64,000 nt of DNA from Podocnemis expansa. Taxonomy: Eukaryota; Chordata; Testudines; Podocnemididae. Position 1 is the first letter of the stretch. The number at the start of each line of letters is the position of its first letter. The notes under the pieces are model-generated. The model was not told the origin of the DNA and searched no databases. It saw only the letters and a program-made list of their open reading frames with translations. Below, piece after piece: positions 56,201-64,000 of the stretch. The stretch is from positions 202,050 through 266,049 of the forward strand of contig ML682123.1 of the NCBI GenBank assembly GCA_007922195.1, in the 5' to 3' direction. Made by a program: the position numbers and the translations under genes.

Positions 56201-58270
56201 TTTGTGGTTGATCAGGCTGCCTGAGTGGCGGTATGACTTGCCACAGAGCTCACAACTGTACATCCGCGTGCCCGCTGGCTCCACCTCACCCTCTCCCTTA
56301 CCAGGCTCCCCACCGCTGTGCACCAGGGTATGGCTCTGCAAACTGCTCAGGTCATGGAAGATCATGCCACAGCAGCCACAGATGTGGGACATTCCTGGTG
56401 CCGGCCCCACTGCCTCCAACTCCTTCACATCTTGCTTGATGGCCAGCAACAGTGCAGCCTCCTGCGTGTGGATGCTGCCTGGCTCCTCCTTCTCCACCAT
56501 CTTCTCCAGGGGACCACATCCAGGTGCGTGGCACAGCTGGTGCTGCTGGAACGCCACCTCCTCCTCAAAGCTCTCTCCACAGCTGGCACAGGTGTAGCTA
56601 CTCCGCTCCTTGCCCCGCGCCGCCCGGAAATGCATGCGGACATGGTTGCGGAGGGCCATCAGGTTGGAATATTGCTTAGGGCACAGGGAGCACTGGTAGA
56701 CACCTGTCTGGTGGGTATGCCGATGGTTGACTAGGCTGCCCCGATGACGGTAGGTCCGGCCACAGTCCCCGCAGCGGTAAGGCCGCTCTTCCGATGTCCC
56801 ATCCTCTTCATCCTCCGCACAAGCAGTCTCTGCCTCAAGAGTGCCTCCTCCCTCCATCTCCCCACTGCCCGGGAGCACCATGGCCTGCTCCCCCCCAGTT
56901 GGCTCCATGGGGCTCGGGTCAAGGTGGCAAGTGGCTTCTTCAGGTACTGGGGGGCAGGAGAAGCGGAGGCCAGGCCGAGAGGCCGGCTTGGATTTGAGGT
57001 GGATGCGCAGGTGGTTCTTGAGAGCTGCCAGGTTGAAAAGCTGTTTGCAGCAGATGTTACAGCTGTAGACACCCGTCTGGTGGCTCTTCTTGTGGTTGAT
57101 GAGGCTGCCAGCATGGCGGTAGGTCCGGCCACACTCCCTGCACTGATAAGGCCGTGCCTGCTCTCCGTCCTTGCTGCTGGTTTCCCAGGCCCCTTCCGAC
57201 TCCAGTGTGGGCTGGGCCAAGCCACCCCCATTCTCTTTCTCCTCTTCCTCCTCCGGGTACAGGCAGCTGTGGTTTCTCAACTCCCCTTCATCGGCAAAGT
57301 TCCCCCCACACCTCACACAAAGCTCCCCGTCTGGATTGCCCCGGTCCCCACCACTAGCCTTTGCCCCATCCTTCAAACTGCAAGGAGCGCCCTCCCCGCA
57401 TGTGGCAGGCGGCGGCTGATAGATGTCCAGCTTGGCTGAGGTCTCGATGGAGTCCTCCTCGGAGATGCTGTGTTCTGAGCTCTCGGAGGGGGCTTCCCCA
57501 GCCCACTGGCCTTTCTCATGGGCCTTCTGATGGCTCAGGAGCTCGCTGGGCAGGCGGAAAGCTTTGGAGCACAGCGTGCACTTGTAGGGACGGTATTCCG
57601 AGTGCAGCCGCGTGTGGTTCTTGAGCGCCATGAGGTTGGAGAACTCCTTGTAACACACAGCACACTGGTAGACACCCACTGTGTGGCTCTGCTTGTGGTT
57701 GGTGAGGCTGCCTGCGTGCTTGTAGGCCTTATCACACTGGTTGCACTTGTAGCGACGCTCTTCCGCTGGCACACCAGGGGCCTCCTGGCCTTCCTCCGCT
57801 TTGCCAGGGAACTCCAGCTGGGAGAAATCAGCCGGCACCACCGACTCAGCAATGTATTTCTCCAGGTTGCTCAGCAAAGTCCCAGCACCACCACCCTCCA
57901 GCGCTGGGAAAACATCGGCATCTGAAGACGAGGAGTCCTGCCCTTGCTGAAAATTATTCTCCTCTTCCAGGCCGCCGCTGGCATGGGCCGAGCGACGATG
58001 GCTGGCCAGTTGGGAGGCTATGCGGAAGCTGCGGCCACAGTCCAGGCACCGGTGGCGCCTCTCCTCAGTGTGGATGCGGAGGTGGTTCTTCAGGGCCATC
58101 GGGTTGGAGAAGTCCTTGCAGCACAAGAGACAGGTGAAAAGGCCCACTTCATGGGTGCGCCGGTGGTTGACCAGGCTGCCGGCATGGCGGTAGCTGCGCT
58201 GACACTGCCCGCATTTGAATGGCCGCTCCTCCCGCTGAGGCTGGCTTGGCTCACAGCCTGGCTCTTCCAT
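53264..58270 (-). CDS. ZNF646: ZNF646-like C2H2 zinc finger protein (1,668 aa)
   Basis: A probable nuclear DNA-binding protein. One uninterrupted exon holds about 31 C2H2 fingers. The signature is a recurring pair, a first finger with YRHAGSLxNHxxxH and a second with NLMALKNHxRxH, often followed by a third. This paired layout, with acidic spacers between clusters, is the hallmark of ZNF646, and the length is close to the human protein (about 1,830). Start: ATG at 58270 gives MEEPGCEPSQ and fingers begin at about residue 17. Acceptor TTCTGTTCCCATAG lies 134 bp before it. Odd points: a first finger near plus 55800 has lost its middle (YQCEILDHKDTQ), and a Gly/Ser/His/Asp-rich repeat sits at plus 53866-54110. 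Finger 7 is degenerate. Confidence 0.87.
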   Translation of the reverse strand: MEEPGCEPSQPQREERPFKCGQCQRSYRHAGSLVNHRRTHEVGLFTCLLCCKDFSNPMALKNHLRIHTEERRHRCLDCGRSFRIASQLASHRRSAHASGGLEEENNFQQGQDSSSSDADVFPALEGGGAGTLLSNLEKYIAESVVPADFSQLEFPGKAEEGQEAPGVPAEERRYKCNQCDKAYKHAGSLTNHKQSHTVGVYQCAVCYKEFSNLMALKNHTRLHSEYRPYKCTLCSKAFRLPSELLSHQKAHEKGQWAGEAPSESSEHSISEEDSIETSAKLDIYQPPPATCGEGAPCSLKDGAKASGGDRGNPDGELCVRCGGNFADEGELRNHSCLYPEEEEEKENGGGLAQPTLESEGAWETSSKDGEQARPYQCRECGRTYRHAGSLINHKKSHQTGVYSCNICCKQLFNLAALKNHLRIHLKSKPASRPGLRFSCPPVPEEATCHLDPSPMEPTGGEQAMVLPGSGEMEGGGTLEAETACAEDEEDGTSEERPYRCGDCGRTYRHRGSLVNHRHTHQTGVYQCSLCPKQYSNLMALRNHVRMHFRAARGKERSSYTCASCGESFEEEVAFQQHQLCHAPGCGPLEKMVEKEEPGSIHTQEAALLLAIKQDVKELEAVGPAPGMSHICGCCGMIFHDLSSLQSHTLVHSGGEPGKGEGEVEPAGTRMYSCELCGKSYRHSGSLINHKQTHQTGDFECSLCSKRFSNMAALKSHLRGHQKPRKSRQGVEEEEEQGVVETEPRDAPNGTMQLEEGGDAGCDGVENPRVEEEGVLGEAKPAQTCSLQRNSTVNGWQHLKEEKARALSPSSPRSQPYQCEILDHKDTQQLGIYQCSLCPKEYSNLAALKSHFRSHATAQQPGTGADERPFLCSLCGMIFTSEVELQHHHRLSHNGEGEPREGSLEEDEDMALPGLQQEADGQPNERGGEEEMLLSHICGYCGQTFDDMASLEEHSLGHREEKEAALADTTIQLRLGPQPEPPEEQKSGLPPPDNRPYACGQCGKTYRHGGSLVNHKKTHQVGDYQCGICSRQYPNLSAFRNHLRNHPKCKLNGSRPAGSGDGTGKELALQYGREAGEAATAQAPDKQGPVGSEAEECKPHVCVVCGELCKGASGLEAHCAAQHPAEEMVSVAKEEEEEGGGSGEEASERPFCCEQCGRSYKHAGSLINHKQTHKTGLFRCAVCQKLFYNLMALKNHNRIHFETKRYKCSQCPKAFRLQKQLVSHQRVHRERKPPLPSSSSRKLAHVKRTGKVYTDIVGTSEPPTAPMKNPDPEERPYWCEQCGRTYRHAGSLLNHRKSHKTGHYCCPVCPRAYPNLMALKNHQRIHFEVKRHRCPDCGKAFKWQRQLVRHQLVHAQRRLRPGSRSSSGCPFPEGSTPVHRWRAVRRERGSGHIDSSGGHVDGSHIGTTSDGHVGGTSGSDIDSSHVGGTSDFHIDNGQVGGTSGSHIDSASADASGSHVGGASGSNVDVGTQTLVGASLAPSGPFQCPTCPKQFPSLSALKNHGRVHTKKRFECSECGKAYRASRDLVQHLWRHQVEAGATPGANGLVDRRPYKCDRCERTYRHAGSLLHHKKVHTIGLYRCPACLKEFHNLLALTYHLRTHSDKKGRRCPECGQVFRTSSRLASHAKACRGHAKAGLAVTGGVLGPEAGSCQDERVDGSATVTVGQVS
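53866..54110 (-). repeat. In-frame minisatellite in the ZNF646-like gene
   Basis: About six units of roughly 13 residues (39 bp), such as SGSDIDSSHVGGT and SDFHIDNGQVGGT, form a low-complexity spacer of about 80 residues between finger clusters. Unit length varies by a few residues. Confidence 0.8.
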
Positions 58271-58404
58271 CGCTCACATCGAATGGAGGGAGGGCACAGT
58301 CTGCGCCAGCTTCACAGGGCTGGGCCAGCGTCCCCACAGGCCTGCATCCTCCACTGCTTCTTCCTCCTCCTCCTCTGGCTCCTTACAGCATCCAAAGACA
58401 GCAG
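58271..58404 (-). other. 5' UTR part of the ZNF646 coding exon
   Basis: It lies between the acceptor CTTCTGTTCCCATAG (AG at plus 58406-58405) and the start codon. It contains a GAG-rich stretch. Confidence 0.6.
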
Positions 58405-61053
58405 CTATGGGAACAGAAGTAAAGAAGACGGGTCAGGACATGGCCAAAGGAGTGCCCTGCATCCAAGCCTCATATTTGACTGATAAAGGCTCATAGTTTC
58501 ATCCACACCAGACCAGGGGAACTAAGCCCAAGGGGCAGGACAGAAATGGGTCCAGAAGAGGCTACTCTGGTGCACACAGTTTTATAGCCTTGTGGGTGGA
58601 AGGATATCAGACAGCAAAAGCCACAGAGCAGAGCCAGAGCCAGAGCCCGAACCCAGGTATCCTGGCTTTCCTCCTCTCTCCCCAGCTCTCAGCAGCTCTG
58701 ATGGGATACAAAGGAACTAAACTGTCTCCTCTAATGACTAACTCCCAGCTGAGCACAGCTCACAAATGAAATGTAGTCAGCAGGCGCCCTTCCTTGGCTC
58801 CCTCACTTGCATTGTCATTTGGATGAGTACTTGGTTTCAGAAAAGCCTGGGGCTGTGGTTCAGGACTGAGGGGCACCGGCAGACCTCTGGGATGTGGGTG
58901 GAACCCGGAGTGGGCACTGCAGGGGACTATGGGACAGAACTGAGATGCACTGGCAGAGCTGCGTGTGCCGAAGTCAGAGGTATACACCACTCACATTCAC
59001 AAACACTTGGTTCTCTCACAAATGGGGATTGGGCATCAAGACTCCCAAGTTCTACCCCAAGGCTCAACAGATCCCAGGCACAAGGTCATCTTGGCAACCC
59101 AAAATTTGACCATGGCGCCTAGGTGTGCCACAGTACTGTGGAAGCTGAAAGCCCCTTGACACCTAAAAAAAGAAGCCGCTGGTGGCACCTTCAGCAGTAC
59201 TGCCACACTGCTGCCACCAGTTTTGGTGGTGGCTCTTTTTTCCAGCAGCATGGGGCTTTCTGAAGTGCCACCACACAGCCAGGCACCTTAGCGTTTGGGC
59301 TGGCTCCTAGCTAGGAGGCTCATTTGTCAAGCCCTGTGTGATTCCCAGCTCAGAGAGGATTGGGGTAGGGGAGAGGGAATGGGGCTGGGAGCCAGGACTC
59401 CTAGATTCTATACCCTGCTTTGACAAAGCCAACAGAGCAAGTCATTTCCCTTCTCCCTGCCTCAGTTTCCCCACCTCTAAATGGGGTAAACAGATTCCAG
59501 CTTATGTCTAATAAGGATTCTATCAACTTCAGCAACAAACATGTTACCCTTTAATTGGCATGGCTAACTTAAGGCCTATCACTGTATTTGTTATAATTTA
59601 GCAGGTGCACAGCTATACTCTGCCACCCAGTAAAGCGGTAAATAAAAAGCTAACTATAACTCCAATGCACCACAGGAGAAAAAACAGAATTAATTAGCAC
59701 TTAATTCCTCCCCTTTTCTCCTAAAAACATAACACCAAGCAGGAATATTTCTGAGCACCACCAAACCATTTCTGAGGTTCTGAACCCTGGAAGCCAGCTT
59801 TAACAGGCTCCACTTTTTAAAGATCCACAAAACTTCAGGGTTGGAAAAAACAATACGCACCCGCTGCCCCTCCACCTGCTCTCCTCCAGGGGGACAGCAC
59901 CTCAGGCTCGGATTTCTGCAACAAGGCACAAATGACAATGTACGTTTTCCACCCTCACAAGCAAAGTTCATCATAGGGTTGGTATGAGGTAAAAGAAGTT
60001 CAAGACATAAGAATTTCTGGCAGCCTTACATGCAATCTGTGGGCAAAAACAATGAAAGTCCTGTGGCAACTTAAAGACTACCAGATATTTTGGGGCACAA
60101 GCTTTTGTGGGCTGCAACCCACTTCATCAAGAGGCACTGTGGCATCTGACAAAGTGGGCTGCAGCCCACAGAAGCTTATGCCTAAAGAAATCTATTAGTC
60201 TTTAAGGTGCCACAGGACTCTCACTGTTTTTGCTGTATACCAACTAACACAGCTACTATCTGTTGCAAAACTCTAACATTTGCAGAGGGTGTACCTCATT
60301 TGCCTTCAGTGGCCCAGAGACTGCTAAATGAACAACCTCCAAAGCAGGTCATCTGGGTTGTGTGGATAGAAGCTGCTTTCCAATCTGAAGTTGAGTAACT
60401 CTTTAAAATCTGGAACCTGTTTCAAAAACAAGATCCCAGATTTCTAGCCTCTATTGCAATTTGATCATCCCTGCAGCAATAGTGGGGTAGATTGGGCTGT
60501 TCCACAAGCTTAGCATAGAAAAACAGCTAGGTGTGCTTTTGGGGACACTACATTTCACTCACCGCTGAGCTGCGGCTGCCTCTGGGGTGGAGTGGGGGAG
60601 TTACCTGGATAACAGCTGCACAACACGACAGGATACAGGACACAGCAACTACACACAATTTTTAGCTAAGGACAGGAAGGACACAATCATATTTAATTTA
60701 AAATTGCAGGGAAGATGGAACGAGCAAGATTCCTGAGTTCTAGCCCCAACCAGAGAATAGGAGTGGGGTCTAGTAGTTGGGAGATGGGTTGGCCTGGGAT
60801 CCAGGACTCCTGGGTTCTATCCCCAGGTCTGGGAGCGGAGTTGAGGCTAGTGGGTTAGAGCGGGAGAGGCTAGGAGCCAGGACTCCTGGGTTTCTAGCTC
60901 TGATACGCATTCCCTTTGCAGCGCCAGGCAGCCTCTGTCTCTGCACCTCAGCTTACAATTCATAAAATGAGTATAGTAACATCCACCTATGCCCTAAGTG
61001 CAAAGGAAAAGTGCTTTCAAAAACCTGCATGTGGTTTTAGGATGCAGATGTGG
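58405..61053 (-). other. Probable first intron of the ZNF646-like gene, distal part
   Basis: No gene on either strand. It holds MIR-like traces (59440-59490 and 60940-61030), turtle GGACTCCTGGGTTCT words (60800-60900) and an inverted pair of the dispersed motif (60050-60230). Confidence 0.5.
60048..60232. repeat. Head-to-head pair of the dispersed motif
   Basis: AGTCCTGTGGCAACTTAAAG...GGCACAAGCTTTTGTGG and, further on, the complement AAGCTTATGCC...TCTTTAAGGTGCCACAGGACT form an imperfect inverted repeat with GGGCTGCANCCCACTT in between. Confidence 0.75.
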
Positions 61054-61061
61054 CCCTACAC

Positions 61062-62336
61062 CAAGGATTGGCAGCGCATGTTCAGTGAGCCACCTGTAGC
61101 TCCCTGAGAGTCCCCTTCCGGCTCCCTGGCAATCTCCTCCAGGGAGCCAGGCAGGGCCATACCTAGGGTGACGCAGCCAGACAAACTGCCCTCTGCAGGG
61201 CACCCTGCTCCCTGGCACTGGGGAGCAGGGCCGGCCAGCCCAGGGGAGGGGCAGACCCCTGTACTGCCCCCACTACAGCGGAGACCGGACGAGCGGCCCA
61301 GTTCTGCATGGCCAGTTTGGCCACCCCTGTCCCTCACCCCCATCCCCGCTGCCATGTGCACTGCTTTGGGCTCTGTGCGGGAGCAGCAGAGAAGAGGTGG
61401 GAGACAGTGTGGCTACGGGAGAGGGCAGCGATACCAGCTCTGCGCTGCCTCCCACCCCTTCCCCGCTGCTCCAGCATGGAGCCCAGAGCAGTGTGCATGG
61501 TGGGGGGAGGGTGGCTGGACTGGTAGTGCTGAACCAGGCCACCCTTTTGGCCGGCTCACCTGGTCCCCAGCACGGGGGAGGGCAGTGGTGCTGCCTTGTG
61601 AGGCCCCCCAAAGCGCGCGGCCCCGGGCAGCTGCCCTGGTCATTGTAACCTAGGGATGGCCCTGGAGCCAGGTGTGCTCCAGGGGCACCCAACTGGCACA
61701 TGCCCCCACGTGTGGAGTGCCAAGGTCGTTCCCACCCTCCCATCAGAACCACATGACCTGGAGGTGGCCCAGTGGCTATGCTCCAGCTCCTAGCACTGGC
61801 AGAGGGTGTGCAGGCAGCACACTCCCTCCATCCCTCTCTCTGCTGGTGGGTCAGAGCAGCGCTGCCCCATCAACCTCCTGCTGGCCATCCCTACCCAGAA
61901 CGGCCAGCGGAGAGCTGCAGCTTGTGGAGGCGAGGCCCTGGAATGGCCTGCTCTGTGGAGTTCAGGCCGCTTTGACCCAGACACTCCAGGCCTGAACAGA
62001 GACCACCTCGCCCCAAGGCCCTGGATCAGGCCCGTTCAGCCCTGGGGTGGCTGGGTCAAAGTGGCCTGAACACTGTGGAGGGGCCATTCCAGAGCCACAC
62101 CTCTGCCAGCTGCAGCTCTCTGCTGGCCACTCAAGAGGGATGGCGGGCTGAGGGTAGGCAGGACAGTGCTGCTCCGCCCCGCCAGTGGAGGGAAGGATGC
62201 AGGGAGCGCGTGCCACCCAAACACCCCCACCAGCGTTAGGGGGCCGTGGTGCAGCTGCTGGGCCAGCTCAGGCTCATGCAGTTGTGGCAGAATGGGGGGA
62301 CGTGGCTCTTCTGCTCTGTCGGGTTGCCGACTCCTG
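61062..62336. mobile_element. hAT-type element with two internal foldbacks, 1,275 bp
   Basis: It starts CAAGGATTGGCAGC and ends GGGTTGCCGACTCCTG, flanked by CCCTACAC (61054-61061) and CCCTATAC (62337-62344), an 8-bp duplication with one change. Inside are two GC-rich imperfect palindromes, at about 61325-61545 and 61845-62190. It lies in the ZNF646 intron. Confidence 0.8.
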
Positions 62337-62388
62337 CCCTATACAAACCCCAGGACTACCCAGCAGCCCAAAGAGCTAGCCTCTTACC

Positions 62389-63300
62389 TCCGGGCTCCAG
62401 TAAAGCATCCCAAAGGAAACACACAGGCCCAAAGCAGGAGAGCTGAAGCACTTTCCAGGCAGGGAGTTACAACCCAAGCAACTGCCAGATGTGGAGGCAA
62501 ACACAGGATCTCCAGGGCACAAAGAACAGAGGCAGTTCGCAGAAACAACCCCTAAAAACGGCAGGGCTGCCAGGGAAGGGAATGACACAGACTTCTAGTG
62601 CAGTTCAGTCTTCAGCCGCGGATCCTTGTAGGGTCTGGATACAGGGACACGCCAGAGACAGTCCAAGCCCTGCAAGCCTGAGTCCAGACAGCAGCTAGGG
62701 AGAGGTGGTGAGAGCTGAGGGAACAGAGCCCTGGACGGATGCTGTGCCCCAAGCTGCTGCCTACAGACGATACAGGGGGTCGGGGATGGTGCTGATGGAT
62801 CCCCAAGTTGCCGCCCACTGGAGCTCTCAGGGGACCGAGGCAGATCCCAGGCCGAGCAAATCCCGCTTTTCTGGCCCGAGGCCGATCCCACACCAGGCAG
62901 AGCCCTCGTCTCCGGCTAGGCAGCCTCTGCTAGGCTGCCTGGAGACCGATCTCAGGCCGGGCAGCCCCCCGGCTCGGGCTGCAGGGACCCCGCTCCTCCG
63001 GCCAGGGGGGACCCCGCGCGGGACGAACCGGGCCCCTCCCGCACCGGCCATCAAAGGCTCCGGGCCCCCGGGCGAGGCGAGACCCCCAGGCGGCCCCACG
63101 CCCAGGGACCCCCGGGAGGGGAATCTCGCCCCCCGCCGGGTCCAGCCCCGGGAGCCCCCCGCGGCCCTGCTGCTGGGGGGCCGGGGGTGTCCGCCGCCCC
63201 TGAGCCGGGGTCCGGGGCCGCGAGAGTCAGCCAGGCCGGGGCACAACAAACACTTCCTTTTGTTGCTAGGAAACAGGAAATGTGCAGCCCTGAAAGCCTC
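62389..63300 (-). other. Probable noncoding first exon and promoter side of the ZNF646-like gene
   Basis: A minus-strand donor CGGAG|GTAAGAG at plus 62388/62387 could join the acceptor at 58405. The transcription start is not visible and would lie somewhere upstream (higher coordinates) in GC-rich sequence. Open frames here come from composition. Confidence 0.5.
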
Positions 63301-63951
63301 CCCGAGCCGTGCGGCACTTCCGGAAGTGCGCCCTTTAAAAGCTTCCCCCGACACGCGCCGCGCCTGGAAGCAGCAGCCCACACCGCTGTGCTACCCTCAA
63401 AGCCTTCCCCCGGGGAAACCGTGACACGCCCCCACCAGGACTCCCGGCTGGTGGATGAAGGGGGAGGGTTCAGCGCCTGGCTCTCCCCCTCACTTTGCAC
63501 ATTTAACGTCCCCCATCCGGGCACCGGCCCGGCGGGGTTGCCCCTTTCGAGCGGCGGGCCCCGCTCCTGCCCGCCCACCCATTGGGGGACCAGGGCACCA
63601 CTTCCGGTTAGTCCTCCTTCCTTCCCAGCATGGCGGCCCCTGGCCACGCCACACTTCCGGCGGTGCCACCCCAACCCTTCCCGGCCCAACAGTCCCCCGG
63701 GAAAGAAGAGTCCTACCCTTCCAATCAACTCCCCGCCTCCTCACCCCCTCTGCTCCCTAGGCTGCAACACGCCCCAGCCCGATACACCCGCTCCCCAGGG
63801 CCGGAGAGCCGCGGGGTTAATATCCCTTTAAACTGCCCCTGTTCTTCCTCCCCTCCCCCACCCCTGCTCTTCTCCTCCCTCTGGGTCCTAGCGGCTGACT
63901 CATTCGGCTCCGGCGGGCGGCGCGGAGCGCACAGCGGCGGGCGGCGGCCAG
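62900..63951. promoter_or_regulatory. CpG-rich, probably bidirectional promoter
   Basis: Dense in CG. It has an RFX X-box GTTGCTAGGAAAC (63262-63274), a palindromic ETS site CACTTCCGGAAGTG (63315-63328), two more ACTTCCGG (63600-63607 and 63653-63660), a YY1-like ATGGCGGC (63630-63637) and TGACTCA (63896-63902). ETS and YY1 clusters are usual in housekeeping bidirectional promoters. Confidence 0.75.
63880..63951 (+). other. Probable 5' exon of a plus-strand gene leaving the window
   Basis: GC-rich sequence ends in a strong donor, GGCCAG|GTAAGG, at 63951/63952. The exon start is a guess. In human, ZNF668 lies head to head with ZNF646, so ZNF668 is the likely identity, but no coding sequence is inside the window. 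Confidence 0.5.
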
Positions 63952-64000
63952 GTAAGGAGGCGATGAGCCCGCTGCTAGCCCCTCAGCCGTGCATGCAGGC

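Noticed and set aside
53147..58483. Many plus-strand frames of 60-250 codons
   Set aside because: Complement of the repeated zinc finger coding sequence; no independent motifs.
62705..63831. Long frames (up to 239 codons) in the GC-rich end
   Set aside because: Pro/Arg/Gly-rich composition frames in a CpG island with promoter motifs and splice donors that do not use them.
1..64000. CRISPR arrays, rRNA genes, functional tRNA genes
   Set aside because: None seen. The tRNA-like sequences are SINE heads, and the genome is eukaryotic.

Overview
The window is vertebrate nuclear DNA, most likely from a cryptodiran turtle. The evidence is the repeat content: CR1 LINEs in both orientations, a tRNA-derived SINE whose tail resembles a CR1 3' end, a degenerate DIRS element of the LAP2-alpha-like type, a gammaretrovirus-like endogenous provirus, and many hAT and palindromic MITE-like elements. 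Species is inferred, since I could run no search. Two host genes are well supported, plus the probable first exon of a third.

Layout. 1-8340: a class I (gammaretrovirus-like) provirus cut by the window start. Its gag frame is long, pol is broken, and env is split by an antisense LTR of the same family. 8341-9416: spacer with a strong hairpin. 9417-15390: a decayed DIRS retrotransposon carrying two nested hAT elements. 15600-16600: a SINE, then a GC-rich stretch with an interferon-response-like element. 16622-37500: the gene of most interest. A CARD exon, three linker exons and one 4.7 kb exon for a very large interferon-inducible GTPase (GVIN/URGCP type) all join in phase 1 with open frames, giving a predicted CARD-linker-GTPase protein of about 1,914 residues. 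Its 12.8 kb third intron is packed with transposons. 37501-53263: gene-poor, with hAT, palindromic, SINE, CR1 and LTR insertions. 53264-58404 (minus): a ZNF646-like gene with about 31 C2H2 fingers in one exon. 58405-62388: its probable first intron. 62900-64000: a CpG-rich, probably bidirectional promoter, ending in the first exon of a plus-strand gene. ZNF668 is the candidate because it lies head to head with ZNF646 in human.

How the parts relate. The CARD-GTPase gene looks like an innate-immunity gene. It joins a death-fold adaptor-recruiting domain to a GTPase family known to be induced by interferon, has a repeat-built acidic linker, and has a TTTCNNTTTC motif upstream. The ZNF646-like gene and its promoter look like ordinary conserved housekeeping content. 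The remainder is mostly transposons, several dissected here to exact ends with target-site duplications.
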